24,043 nt of DNA from Syntrophaceae bacterium UBA2210 (GTDB lineage: Bacteria > Desulfobacterota > Syntrophia > Syntrophales > UBA2210), in assembly GCA_002327865.1 (NCBI GenBank), contig DCUQ01000019.1, positions 1-24,043 of the forward strand. The letters are read 5' to 3'. The notes under the pieces were generated by a model. That model was not told the origin of the DNA. It saw nothing but the letters and a program-made list of their open reading frames with translations, and ran no database searches. Below, in pieces: positions 1-8,327 of this stretch. The position numbers and the translations under genes were made by a program. The stretch's first letter is position 1, and each line of letters begins with the position of its first letter.

Positions 1-22
1 CTTGACTATGGGGATAGGCTTA
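1..22. repeat. Left arm of perfect 22-bp inverted repeat at the window ends
   Basis: Bases 1-22 (beginning CTTGACTATG and ending GATAGGCTTA) are the exact reverse complement of 24021-24042. Similarity stops abruptly at base 23. This arm lies in the open frame of the left partial gene. The match cannot close the contig into a circle because it is inverted rather than direct. Confidence 0.97.
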
Positions 23-141
23 AAATTGAGCTATTTCCCTGGAAGAAGGCCGGCATACTCACTGAGGGACGGACGCGAGTAAACGCAATGTTCCCTGCTC
101 TTGCGACCATCTCTTGGCCATTTATAAAAGGAGGCAAATAG
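1..141 (+). CDS. 3' end of an unidentified gene (partial)
   Basis: The frame starting at base 1 is open to a TAG at 139-141 and gives a 46-residue C-terminal fragment. It ends in an aromatic and hydrophobic stretch (FPALATISWPFIKGGK) after a basic segment (FPWKKAGILTEGRTRV). I do not recognise the family. It lies 117 bases upstream of the flippase gene on the same strand, so it is probably an upstream member of the same polysaccharide locus; that is inference from position. Its first 22 bases are one arm of the inverted repeat shared with the other end of the window, so the first seven residues (LDYGDRL) could be affected if the end is an assembly artefact. Confidence 0.5.
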   Translation, partial: LDYGDRLKIELFPWKKAGILTEGRTRVNAMFPALATISWPFIKGGK

Positions 142-258
142 AGATTAATGGAACTGTTGATTGAGAACGTTTCGGAGTTGCCCCGCCGAATATAAATAAT
201 AAGTGGGCAAGGAAACTGAAGTAAGCCCGGAAAAATATTCTGAACGAAATATTAGAAA

Positions 259-1629
259 ATGATCGATTTTATAAAACGGAAATATATCAGTCTTGCCTCG
301 GATCCTCGATTCTCGGAGATTTTTACCGGTTCCATTTGGGCGTTTTCAGCGCGTGTAATCGCGGCGGTTCTGGGCCTTGCCTTCAGTATAATTGTGGCTC
401 GATTGTACGGGGCAAGGATGGTCGGTATCGTGGCAGTGATAGATTCTTTTCTCATGCTGACCACGATTTTTACGGTCATGGGTACAAGTACTTCCATTCT
501 TCGGTTGATTCCCGAACACCTGTCCAGGTATTCTCCCACATCGGCCTTCAAGGTTTACCGTAAAACTCATTCTATGGTTGTCGTGGTTTCTGTGATAATG
601 GCCGCGGTATTCTTTTTTGGTGCCAACCTCATTGCCGGCAAGGTGTTTTCCAAGCCTTATCTCTCCTGCTATTTCGCGGTCGCCTCCGCCTTTGTTGTTT
701 TCAGGTCTATGATGAATCTCAATATACAGGCTGTCCGTGGACTGCGCCTTATTAGATTCTTTGCCCTTATGCAGTTTCTGCCACAGCTCTGTAATCTACT
801 TTTTTTAATTATTACAGGACTACTCTGGTCTTCCGAGAATGTGCCGGTCTATGCCTTGCTGTTTGGGTTTGCTGCAACAGGCGTCGTCGGCTGGAGCATC
901 GTTAATTGCACCTTTAAAGAAAGAGCGCAATCTAACGATACGGTTCATACTGTATCCCGTCGAGCAATTCTCTCCATTTCTCTGCCTATGCTCCTGACCA
1001 CCACGATGGCATTTATCATCGGGCAGACAGGTATCCTTATGCTCGGCATGTTTCGCACCGAAGCCGAAGTGGGGTATTATGCCATCGCCTTCAAGCTTGC
1101 TTCCTCGGCACAGTTTATTCATATAGCGGTTGCTTCGATGGGTGGGCCGAAATTTTCGGAATTGTTTCATTTGGGTAAGATCGACGAACTTTTTTTTATT
1201 GCCAGAAAATCAACGAAGATGGTTTTCTTTGCAACGACTCCGATTCTTATCGGACTTATACTTCTGGGCAGGCCCATTCTGAAACTTGTTTTCGGCGTTC
1301 AATTTGAAGTCGCTTACCTGCCATTAGTGATTCTAGTGATCGGGATGTTTATTAACTCGATCTCCGGAGCGACGGGAATGTTCATGAACATGACAGATAA
1401 AGAAACTGTTTTGGGGAAAATTATGATATTGGCCGCGGGCTTAAACATAGCAATTAATTTTTTACTGATCCCTGTTTTAGGTATTATGGGCACAGCGATA
1501 GCGGCAATGGTAACGACATGTTTTCATAATCTTGTAATACTCTCGTATATGAAAGTAAAATTCGGTAGGACAACCGGGTATGTACCGTTCAGCAAAGCCG
1601 TTTTCCACACTTTCAGGAATGTCAGATGA
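259..1629 (+). CDS. wzx: Wzx-type polysaccharide flippase (MATE/MurJ-like superfamily)
   Basis: This is a 456-residue, strongly hydrophobic protein with the hydrophobic segment pattern of the Polysacc_synt/Wzx family, which normally has about 12-14 membrane helices. The N-terminus has the family style: a short basic amphipathic lead, then GSIWAFSARVIAAVLGLAFS and a VARLYGA segment at about residues 47-53. Members flip undecaprenyl-linked oligosaccharides from the cytoplasmic to the periplasmic face of the inner membrane. The ATG at 259 is the first methionine in the frame and its Shine-Dalgarno sequence is weak. The stop overlaps the next start in an ATGA at 1626-1629, implying coupling to the GT4. 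With the polymerase-like protein downstream it forms a Wzx/Wzy pair. The gene symbol is by family only; substrate is unknown. Confidence 0.88.
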   Translation: MIDFIKRKYISLASDPRFSEIFTGSIWAFSARVIAAVLGLAFSIIVARLYGARMVGIVAVIDSFLMLTTIFTVMGTSTSILRLIPEHLSRYSPTSAFKVYRKTHSMVVVVSVIMAAVFFFGANLIAGKVFSKPYLSCYFAVASAFVVFRSMMNLNIQAVRGLRLIRFFALMQFLPQLCNLLFLIITGLLWSSENVPVYALLFGFAATGVVGWSIVNCTFKERAQSNDTVHTVSRRAILSISLPMLLTTTMAFIIGQTGILMLGMFRTEAEVGYYAIAFKLASSAQFIHIAVASMGGPKFSELFHLGKIDELFFIARKSTKMVFFATTPILIGLILLGRPILKLVFGVQFEVAYLPLVILVIGMFINSISGATGMFMNMTDKETVLGKIMILAAGLNIAINFLLIPVLGIMGTAIAAMVTTCFHNLVILSYMKVKFGRTTGYVPFSKAVFHTFRNVR

Positions 1630-2798
1630 AGGTCCATGTCGAAAACCCCTTACGAATTAACCGCAAACGAAACAAAGCAAAGATAGTATTTGTCCAGCCC
1701 GGTTATGCGCATTATCGTTATCCACTTTTTGATATGATTCATAGAAACCATGACGTGACCTTTATTTTTATACGAAGCAAATCAATATATCCTTCCAGGT
1801 TGTCCCCTGATCCGGAGTGGAATATGCTATTTTTAAACGGTGAAAACAACCCTTTCTGGATTTTAAAGTTATTGAAACATATATTCACACTGAAACCTGA
1901 AGTTATTATCACTGGCATCAGCGGTTCCCTCCATACGATCGTGTCGTTAGCGGCGGGAAAAATCTTGAAAATCCCGGTGATACTATGGAGCCTGTCGTGG
2001 GATACATCCGGCTTTAGAAGAAATTATCCATACTGGAAGAATTTTCAACGAAATATTCGTGTGACATTGTCGACAAAAAATGCAGATGCGATTGTCGTAT
2101 CCGGCAGCAGGTCAAGAGAGTTTAACAGGAAGATATCACCTGAAGGAAAGCCGTTATTTACGGCGTATCAGTCAACCGAAGATCAGTCCCTGGCGCCGGG
2201 AATGGGAACAAATGTGTGTAACGGAAAAGCCCGTTCAGATAGTATAACGATCTTATATCTTTCTAGGATCGTAGAGTATAAGGGGCTTGATATCCTTATC
2301 CATGCATTTTCCTGCATAGAAAAAGAGTACGAGAATGTAAATCTTATTGTTGCGGGCGATGGCCCGTTTCGTGAATATTGTGAAAAAGTTTCGCATACAT
2401 TAAAGGTAAAAAATATTATTTTTTATGGGGATATACAAAATGAAGATGCTTGGAAATTGTATCAAAAGGCGGATATTTTCGTTTTGCCCTGCAGCGGTAA
2501 AAATGGAACAGAGGCGTGGGGGCTTGTCATAAATGAGGCAACGAGTATGGGAATACCGATTGTTACAACAGATGCTGTCGGTGCGGTTGGCGATCTGGTA
2601 AAGGATGGAATCAATGGCTATGTTGTAAAGGCGGGCTCTGTTTCCGAATTGCTTCGTGCCATCAAGAGGTTGATATCAGATGAAACCATGAGAGAGTGCA
2701 TGGGGAAAGAATCTCGCAGGCTATTCGAAGGCATAAACAGTTATGAAAAAATGTATGAAGGATTTAACAGTGCGATACGCAGCGTTACTACTAAGTAA
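1626..2798 (+). CDS. Glycosyltransferase family 4
   Basis: This is a 390-residue retaining GT-B glycosyltransferase that transfers a sugar from a nucleotide donor to the growing lipid-linked glycan on the cytoplasmic side. The C-terminal Rossmann half is clear: ILYLSRIVEYKGLDIL at residues 209-224, GDGPFRE at 244-250 and the donor-binding E-x7-E (E296 and E304 in EAWGLVINEA), followed by the usual loop-rich GIPIVTTDAVGAVGDLV. The N-terminal acceptor half begins after a basic lead of about 19 residues with KIVFVQPGYAHYRYPLF. The start ATG overlaps the flippase stop by four bases. It is followed by a 138-nt spacer before the polymerase-like gene. Donor and acceptor cannot be read from the sequence. 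Confidence 0.9.
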   Translation: MKVHVENPLRINRKRNKAKIVFVQPGYAHYRYPLFDMIHRNHDVTFIFIRSKSIYPSRLSPDPEWNMLFLNGENNPFWILKLLKHIFTLKPEVIITGISGSLHTIVSLAAGKILKIPVILWSLSWDTSGFRRNYPYWKNFQRNIRVTLSTKNADAIVVSGSRSREFNRKISPEGKPLFTAYQSTEDQSLAPGMGTNVCNGKARSDSITILYLSRIVEYKGLDILIHAFSCIEKEYENVNLIVAGDGPFREYCEKVSHTLKVKNIIFYGDIQNEDAWKLYQKADIFVLPCSGKNGTEAWGLVINEATSMGIPIVTTDAVGAVGDLVKDGINGYVVKAGSVSELLRAIKRLISDETMRECMGKESRRLFEGINSYEKMYEGFNSAIRSVTTK

Positions 2799-2806
2799 CA
2801 GCAAGA

Positions 2807-2836
2807 TCGTATCTTTTTGTATTTGTTGACATACGA
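2807..2836. repeat. Small inverted repeat in the spacer before the polymerase gene
   Basis: TCGTAT at 2807-2812 is complementary to ATACGA at 2831-2836, giving a 6-bp stem with an 18-base loop containing a T5 run. It overlaps the candidate -35 box at 2826-2831. It is too short to call a terminator; an operator or chance are both possible. Confidence 0.3.
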
Positions 2837-2853
2837 GAGAGGCAACACAAAAT
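2826..2853 (+). promoter_or_regulatory. Candidate sigma-70-like promoter upstream of the polymerase gene
   Basis: A perfect TTGACA lies at 2826-2831. After a 16-base spacer comes CAAAAT at 2848-2853, which matches the TATAAT consensus at four of six positions. It sits in the 138-nt non-coding spacer, about 84 bases before the ATG at 2937. The -10 box is weak, so this is only a candidate. Confidence 0.3.
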
Positions 2854-2936
2854 ATACCTTGGCGACACAGGAAGACTGGAAAAATGTTCAATAACGCAAA
2901 CAAATTGTCAGAAAACAAGATAAACCGAAACGGATT

Positions 2937-4463
2937 ATGATCGAACCGGTAGTTAAAGTAAAAAGAGCTATATATACCGGTTATTTAATACTGCCTGTAG
3001 CTGTACTTACAGCGATGGCAGTACTTTGCGCACCTTCCAAAGTGATCGCTGCCCTCGCTCTTTTGCCGATTATGGGTCTCCTCTATATCGGCCCGTCGCA
3101 CTTTGCAAAAATCGTTTTCCTGATGATTATAATAACCTTTCCGATCACCTTGCAGTATTCGGGGAGGGATGCTTTCTCAACAGGTACACTTCTTATATTC
3201 GTGACACTTGTGTGGGCGATGACAAAGTACAGGATCACCGTTACGATCGCCAGGGATAAGTTTCTGTTTATTAATCTATTTTTGCTGAGTTGTGTCGCTT
3301 TCATCGGAACGGTTCCCAATATGTTCGGGGAGTATTGGGGACCTTCGGTCAGGCATTATCTGAATTTTGTTTCCTCGATTATCGTTTTTATCTTAATCGT
3401 TCATTCCCGACAAATTCCCGGAACAGCAAATGGTGAGCGCGATTATATAGAGAAGATAATAAACGTATTGCTGTTGATAACAACAATTCATGTCTTTTTA
3501 AGCCTGCTTCTATTACATTTCCCCTGGACGGAAAAATATTTTACCATCTTTTTTCACAGAACCCGGGAGCACCTGGGCGCGTATTTTGTTGACGGCGTTT
3601 ATACCCGTGCCACTACCATATTCTCGAGTGGAGAAGGATTCGGCGAATTGCTTGTGCTTTTGTTTCCTTTTTCGCTGTACAAGTTTTTTGTTTCAAAAAA
3701 TAAATTGTTTTTACTGGTAGTCGCGTTTCTTTTTCTTGGCGCGATACTGTCCGGTACACGATCTGCTTTTTTGCTTATTGTCTTTCAACTTCTGGTTTTT
3801 GTATGTATCCTTGTTGCCCGGAAATATACCATCAAACGATTTGCTGTTGCGGTCTGCTCCACCTTGATCTGTGTGTTGGTGCTTTCGAGTTTTTTCCATT
3901 ATTCGTCCATTCTTACGGATCGGTTTCAACTCACTCTGGATCAGGTAAGAGTAACAGCACCGGACATGACAAAACCCGGGGCACAGAACCGGATCAAATC
4001 TAAGGTGCCGAATCAGGTACAATCGAAAGTGGATATTGCGAGCATTGTCAACAGGCAGGGTATATGGACAAGGGCCTATGATATTACGACGCACACCATC
4101 AGTCTTTTCGGACATGGGCCGATTCAGGCTCATAAGCTTGGCTTCCAGAGTAAGAATTTCCACTGCCTGTACCTGAGTATGCTCTTTCAGTTTGGAATTG
4201 TGGGCACGCTCTTTTTTGTGTTGTTTTTCTATACGATCGCGAAAAGTTTGCTGAAATATGTAAAGAGAATAAAATATAATGATACTGGATATTTACTAGC
4301 CGCGACATGTCTGCTTTCATTACTGTGTTTTTTCATCAATGAAATTAAATTCGAGTTTAACCGGTCCGATTCATACCAACAGCTTGTATGGATCTTTTTT
4401 GCTGTTTTTTATATGACCGGGCAATTGTGGAGAAATTCCGGTAATGAGACAGTTACTGATTAA
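2937..4463 (+). CDS. O-antigen ligase/polymerase-like membrane protein (Wzy_C family)
   Basis: This is a 508-residue protein with many hydrophobic segments, consistent with the 10-12 helices of the Wzy/WaaL family. A large polar loop (about residues 325-395) lies between the later helices and contains the family-like RQGIWTRAYDIT... FGHGP stretch. In this family the loop faces the periplasm and carries catalytic Arg and His residues that join or transfer undecaprenyl-linked repeat units. In a locus with one flippase and no second polymerase it is most simply the polymerase (Wzy); a ligase role cannot be excluded. The ATG at 2937 follows a spacer with a candidate promoter, so it may start a transcript of its own. 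A 6-bp hairpin (4456-4470, 3-base loop) covers its stop codon. Confidence 0.82.
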   Translation: MIEPVVKVKRAIYTGYLILPVAVLTAMAVLCAPSKVIAALALLPIMGLLYIGPSHFAKIVFLMIIITFPITLQYSGRDAFSTGTLLIFVTLVWAMTKYRITVTIARDKFLFINLFLLSCVAFIGTVPNMFGEYWGPSVRHYLNFVSSIIVFILIVHSRQIPGTANGERDYIEKIINVLLLITTIHVFLSLLLLHFPWTEKYFTIFFHRTREHLGAYFVDGVYTRATTIFSSGEGFGELLVLLFPFSLYKFFVSKNKLFLLVVAFLFLGAILSGTRSAFLLIVFQLLVFVCILVARKYTIKRFAVAVCSTLICVLVLSSFFHYSSILTDRFQLTLDQVRVTAPDMTKPGAQNRIKSKVPNQVQSKVDIASIVNRQGIWTRAYDITTHTISLFGHGPIQAHKLGFQSKNFHCLYLSMLFQFGIVGTLFFVLFFYTIAKSLLKYVKRIKYNDTGYLLAATCLLSLLCFFINEIKFEFNRSDSYQQLVWIFFAVFYMTGQLWRNSGNETVTD

Positions 4464-4866
4464 TAATCAGCAATTGTTCGACTATTATGGAGATACCTGT
4501 TGTCACGGCAAATATTTAAAATATGATTACGACTTATATTTGCCGGGATCATACACCCGGGATCGAAGTAAATGGCGTAAAGAGAATATAGGTGAGTCTA
4601 AAAGGCGATATCCCGCGGGTTGGTTTATAAGAACCCGATAATTCGTAATTCGCAAGACGTGGGGATGAAATCTGAAACCGGGCCTTCCGGCAGGCCGGTA
4701 ATCCCCGCAGATAGATTGGAGCAGGAAAAGGGAATTAATCGGGAAAACGATGTGCTGAAAGGGGGAACTGCCGAAGAATGTTATTCCGGGCCCAAGACAC
4801 TTTTTAACAGCAGAAACCTTTCCGGTTCTGAAGCAATTCAAATTTTCAGCGAGGGTTTATCATTAT
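4464..4866. other. 403-nt gap without a supported gene
   Basis: No convincing gene lies here. Two short + frames (4444-4641 and 4620-4910) are open, but each runs into a real gene in the wrong frame and neither has a recognisable sequence. The gap holds the hairpin at 4506-4545 and a direct repeat of CCGGGATC (4543-4550 and 4557-4564, six bases apart). Just before the next gene, GCGAGGG at about 4849-4855 can serve as the ribosome binding site of the sulfotransferase ATG at 4867. The length is unusual for a locus whose genes otherwise overlap, so it may be an untranslated leader or the remains of a lost gene. Confidence 0.5.
4506..4545. repeat. Perfect 10-bp inverted repeat, possible hairpin
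   Basis: CGGCAAATAT at 4506-4515 is exactly complementary to ATATTTGCCG at 4536-4545, with a 20-base AT-rich loop. No T-run follows on either strand, so it is not a standard intrinsic terminator. It may be an RNA hairpin after the polymerase gene, a mRNA stability element or a protein-binding palindrome. Confidence 0.55.
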
Positions 4867-5553
4867 ATGATTTCAGATACATTCCGATGCATATTCATTC
4901 ATATCCCTAAAAATGCCGGAACCAGTATTGAATCAAAGATCTGTTCGGAAGAGGGGACAGGCAATCTGTTGCCGGATCACAGAACAATTCTCGATTTAGA
5001 ACCCATATCACCGGCGAAGCTAGTGAAACTCTACAGGGCCGATCAGCTGTATTCAATGGCAAGAAGAGCGAAGTATTTTACCCGGAGAAACAAAATAGGC
5101 ACTTTTTATAAGCCATCAGGCAGGGTAAGATACGAAAACTATTATAAGTTTACGGTTGTCAGAAATCCATGGTCCAGGGCATATTCATGGTACAGAAATG
5201 TAATGAATGATATCAATCATCGTAACAGATACAGGATTTCACACGACTGCTCTCTTCATGATTTTGTCACGTTCCATCTCGATAATCAGCATGCCTTGAG
5301 AGCGCAGTTCTATTGGCTTTATGATTCAAGAGGAAACATCCCGGTGGATTTTGTCGGCAGGTTTGAAAATCTGGATGCCGATTTTTCAAAGATCGCGAAG
5401 ACTATCGGTCTGAAAAATGCCGAATTGCCGCGTGAAAGATATACCGGGGCGAGTGCTTCTTATGCGGAAGCATTCAATGATCGAGCAAAAGATGCTATCT
5501 GGAAACGATATAAAAAGGAAATTGAATATTTCGGTTTTGAGTTTGGTGAATAG
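4867..5553 (+). CDS. Sulfotransferase family 2-type protein
   Basis: This is a 228-residue cytosolic sulfotransferase that uses PAPS to sulfate a hydroxyl or amino group, here probably on a sugar of the glycan. The 5'-phosphosulfate loop is FIHIPKNAGTSI (P14-K15-N16-A17-G18-T19-S20). The 3'-phosphate site is FTVVRNPWSRAYSWYRNV, with R99 and S103. Both match the Sulfotransfer_2 pattern, and the length is typical for the short bacterial forms. The ATG at 4867 starts directly before the first beta strand and has GAGGG about 11 bases upstream. It is separated by 22 bases from the following GT4, so the two are probably co-transcribed. Substrate position is unknown. Confidence 0.9.
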   Translation: MISDTFRCIFIHIPKNAGTSIESKICSEEGTGNLLPDHRTILDLEPISPAKLVKLYRADQLYSMARRAKYFTRRNKIGTFYKPSGRVRYENYYKFTVVRNPWSRAYSWYRNVMNDINHRNRYRISHDCSLHDFVTFHLDNQHALRAQFYWLYDSRGNIPVDFVGRFENLDADFSKIAKTIGLKNAELPRERYTGASASYAEAFNDRAKDAIWKRYKKEIEYFGFEFGE

Positions 5554-5575
5554 ATCATAAAAAGGAAAACAGGGA

Positions 5576-6802
5576 ATGAAGATCCTTCTCGTCAATAAAT
5601 TTCTATACCCGAAGGGCGGTGCCGAGATAAGCACCCTTGAGACCGGGAGGCTTCTTGAAGAGAAGGGTCATACAGTTGCATTCTGGGGGATGGATCATCC
5701 GGAAAATCCGGATTATCCCTATAGAGACCTGTTTGTTTCAAATGTGGATTACAACGTGCAAAACGGGGTTTTCAAGCAATTCAAAGCAGCGGCAAACCTT
5801 CTCTATTCTTTTGAGGCAAAGAAGAAGATAAAAAAACTGCTGGAGATAGAAAAACCCGACATTGTCCATCTTAACAATCTTTACCATCAGATATCGCCTT
5901 CGATTCTGGATGTATTTGCGAAATATAATATCCCGACTGTCATGACAATACGTGACTATAAAATAGTCTGCCCGGCCTATACCATGATGTCAGAGGGCAT
6001 CCCGTGTGAGGAATGTAAAGATGGAAGATATTACAGGTGCTTCCTGAAAAGATGTACTAAGGAATCATATCCCAAGAGCTTGCTCAATACCCTGGAAATG
6101 TACCTGCATCACACGATATTGCATATCTACGATAAAATCGATGTGTTTATTTCACCGAGTATGTTTTTAAAAACCAAGGTGCAACAAATGGGTTTTGGCA
6201 AAAAAATTGTTTATCTGACCAATTTTACGAGACTGGAGCAGTCTGCACCCTGTTTCGAGTCAAAAGAAAATTCAATAGTGTATGTAGGACGGCTTTCGCA
6301 TGAAAAGGGAATCGGAACGTTACTGGAAGCAGTAAAGGGGCTGGATATACAACTCAAAATCATCGGAGACGGTCCGTTGAGAAAGAGTCTGGAATGCAAA
6401 GCGAAAGATGAACGGTTAGATAATGTTGTATTTCTGGGATATCAATCAAGAGACGATTTGGCAGATAATGTGAAAAATTCTACAGCTATGGTCATTCCTT
6501 CGGAATGGTATGAAAACAATCCCCGATCCGTCATAGAGGCGTTTGCCCTGGGTAAGCCGGTAATCGGCGCCCGGATAGGCGGTATACCGGAGTTAGTGAA
6601 GGATGGAAAGACCGGTTATACCTTTACGCCGGGAAACGTTTCAGACTTGCGAAACAGGATTGAATACTTGTTTAAAAATCAGGATTTGGCGATCGATATG
6701 GGCAAAAATGCCAGGAGATTTATTGAAAATAATAACCCGGAAAACCATTATCAGGATCTGATGAAGATTTACCAGGCGGCAATCAATGCTCATGCACAGT
6801 AA
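5576..6802 (+). CDS. Glycosyltransferase family 4 (first of a paralogous pair)
   Basis: This is a 408-residue GT-B enzyme. It opens with MKILLVNKFLYPKGGAE, a glycine-rich acceptor-domain loop common in GT4 enzymes. A Cys cluster follows in the N-terminal half: C132, C144, C147, C155 and C160 (CEEC-x7-C-x4-C). The C-terminal half has IVYVGRLSHEKGIGTLL at 234-250, GDGPL at 264-268 and the donor E-x7-E at E313 and E321, then GKPVIGARIGGIPELV. The Cys set could bind a metal or form a structural knuckle; that is inference. The next gene is a clear paralogue with the same residue numbering through position 160. It follows the sulfotransferase by 22 bases. Confidence 0.92.
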   Translation: MKILLVNKFLYPKGGAEISTLETGRLLEEKGHTVAFWGMDHPENPDYPYRDLFVSNVDYNVQNGVFKQFKAAANLLYSFEAKKKIKKLLEIEKPDIVHLNNLYHQISPSILDVFAKYNIPTVMTIRDYKIVCPAYTMMSEGIPCEECKDGRYYRCFLKRCTKESYPKSLLNTLEMYLHHTILHIYDKIDVFISPSMFLKTKVQQMGFGKKIVYLTNFTRLEQSAPCFESKENSIVYVGRLSHEKGIGTLLEAVKGLDIQLKIIGDGPLRKSLECKAKDERLDNVVFLGYQSRDDLADNVKNSTAMVIPSEWYENNPRSVIEAFALGKPVIGARIGGIPELVKDGKTGYTFTPGNVSDLRNRIEYLFKNQDLAIDMGKNARRFIENNNPENHYQDLMKIYQAAINAHAQ

Positions 6803-7060
6803 AAGCAATAGGAGCCTTTTTTGTGGTCGCCTTCCATTATTTTAATGCTTTTTACATATATCATGCACGTCAAAATACCCGTAAGAAAGAAGAAGTTACT
6901 CCGGGGTAGAATCGGTAAAAGATAGAAAAGAAATTTACTGGTTTGGATTTGGGTTTGAGTTTGGTGGAAAGGGTGCCGGAAAGTTGACCGCTGTTTACAG
7001 TCTATCGAGATAAAACTGCTTGATTTTACAGGATAGAAGAGGTTATTTAAATACCAATCG
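6803..7060. other. 258-nt spacer with a sulfotransferase-tail-like remnant
   Basis: There is no open gene here. At about 6921-6965 one frame reads DRKEIYWFGFGFEFGGK, which resembles the last residues of the sulfotransferase gene (KKEIEYFGFEFGE). The DNA also agrees over TTTGAGTTTGGTG. The frame is closed by a TAA at 6882 upstream. The match is short and biased (TTTGG-rich), so homology is not established. The spacer separates the two paralogous GT4 genes. Confidence 0.3.
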
Positions 7061-8266
7061 ATGCGCATTCTTTTTGCCAACAAATTTTTCCATCTTAAAG
7101 GCGGAGCGGAAACGGTTTTTTTTCAGGAACGAGAATTTCTGCTTGCTGAAGGCCATCATGTTATCGATTTTTCTATGATAGATGAAAGAAACTTTTTTTC
7201 ACCTTATTCATCGTACTTCGTCGGTAATATAGATTATCATCAAAACAGCGGAATGAAAGTCAGGGCTAAACAGGCAATAAATTTCATTCATTCTTTTGAA
7301 GCTGTCGGTAAGCTTGAAAAACTGATCTCGCAGGAGAAACCTGAACTTGCACATTTACACAATATCTATCATCAATTGTCACCGGCTATTATACCGGTTC
7401 TCAAAAAACACGGTGTGAAAACCGTTTTGACACTTCACGATTACAAACTGGTATGTCCGTCGTATCTTTGTTTGAATGATGGAAGAATCTGCGAGGCATG
7501 CCGGGGACGTGACTTCTGGAAAGCCCTGACACACAATTGCCAGAACTCGAGGGCTAAATCATTGCTCCTCAGCATCGAAGCCATGTGGCATAAGTGGCGC
7601 GACAGCTATGCGGGAGTGGATATCTTTCTTGCGCCCAGCCAATTTATGGCCAATATAACAGCCTGTCGGATCCCTGCCGAAAAGATACATGTAATGCTTA
7701 ATGGAATTGATGTTGATGAGTATCGTCCGGTATTCAATGACAATGGTTACGCTCTTTACTTCGGGCGGCTGTCACGGGAAAAAGGAGTGGAAACATTGTT
7801 GCGGGCGCATGCCTGTATCAGCCGGGAACTGAAATTGAAAATTATAGGTACCGGACCATTGGAGGATGAGTTGCACGATTTTTACCCTGAGGCTGAATTT
7901 CTCGGATACAGGAGCGATGAAGAACTTAAAGATCTTGTGAACGGAGCCGCCTTTGTCGTAGTTCCATCTGAGGTGTATGAAAACTGTTCAATGGTGGTAT
8001 TAGAGGCCATGGCTCTTGGTAAACCGGTGATCGGCAGTAGAATAGGAGGAATACCCGAACAGATTGATGACGGCAGAACGGGACTGCTGTTTGAGATGGG
8101 GAATGTGGAAGAGCTTGTCGCAAAAATGCAGGCTCTTGCTTCGGATTCAATTCTACGTGCTGCAATGGGGCAAGCCGCCCGGGAAAAGCTGGAAAAATAT
8201 TATTCGCTGACCCGGCATTGCCGGCAATTAATATCGCTTTACGAAGAAACAATGAGTGTTAATTAA
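7061..8266 (+). CDS. Glycosyltransferase family 4 (second of a paralogous pair)
   Basis: This is a 401-residue GT-B enzyme, paralogous to the gene just upstream. It shares the NKF-x4-KGGAE opening, a YHQ-S-P segment near residue 103, a DYK-VCP motif around 127-133 and the E-x7-E pair (E307 and E315), followed by GKPVIGSRIGGIPEQI. Cysteines 132, 144, 147 and 160 are kept, but the fifth (C155 of the paralogue) is alanine here. Likely origin is duplication followed by a change of acceptor or donor. The ATG at 7061 has only a distant GAAGAGG upstream, so translation may be weak. It is followed by a 61-nt spacer and the DUF1972-type GT4. Confidence 0.92.
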   Translation: MRILFANKFFHLKGGAETVFFQEREFLLAEGHHVIDFSMIDERNFFSPYSSYFVGNIDYHQNSGMKVRAKQAINFIHSFEAVGKLEKLISQEKPELAHLHNIYHQLSPAIIPVLKKHGVKTVLTLHDYKLVCPSYLCLNDGRICEACRGRDFWKALTHNCQNSRAKSLLLSIEAMWHKWRDSYAGVDIFLAPSQFMANITACRIPAEKIHVMLNGIDVDEYRPVFNDNGYALYFGRLSREKGVETLLRAHACISRELKLKIIGTGPLEDELHDFYPEAEFLGYRSDEELKDLVNGAAFVVVPSEVYENCSMVVLEAMALGKPVIGSRIGGIPEQIDDGRTGLLFEMGNVEELVAKMQALASDSILRAAMGQAAREKLEKYYSLTRHCRQLISLYEETMSVN

Positions 8267-8327
8267 GAATCATGAAAAACGGGAGAGATTATAATCACCC
8301 CGAATTTACAGGAGATGGTATTTCGTC

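Noticed and set aside
142..258. Promoter before the flippase gene
   Set aside because: TTGATT at 157-162 and TATAAA at 191-196 are 28 bases apart, too far for a sigma-70 promoter; no better pair was seen.
4444..4910. Two small + frames in the gap before the sulfotransferase (65 and 96 residues)
   Set aside because: One starts inside the polymerase gene and the other ends inside the sulfotransferase gene; neither resembles a known protein. I treat the gap as non-coding.
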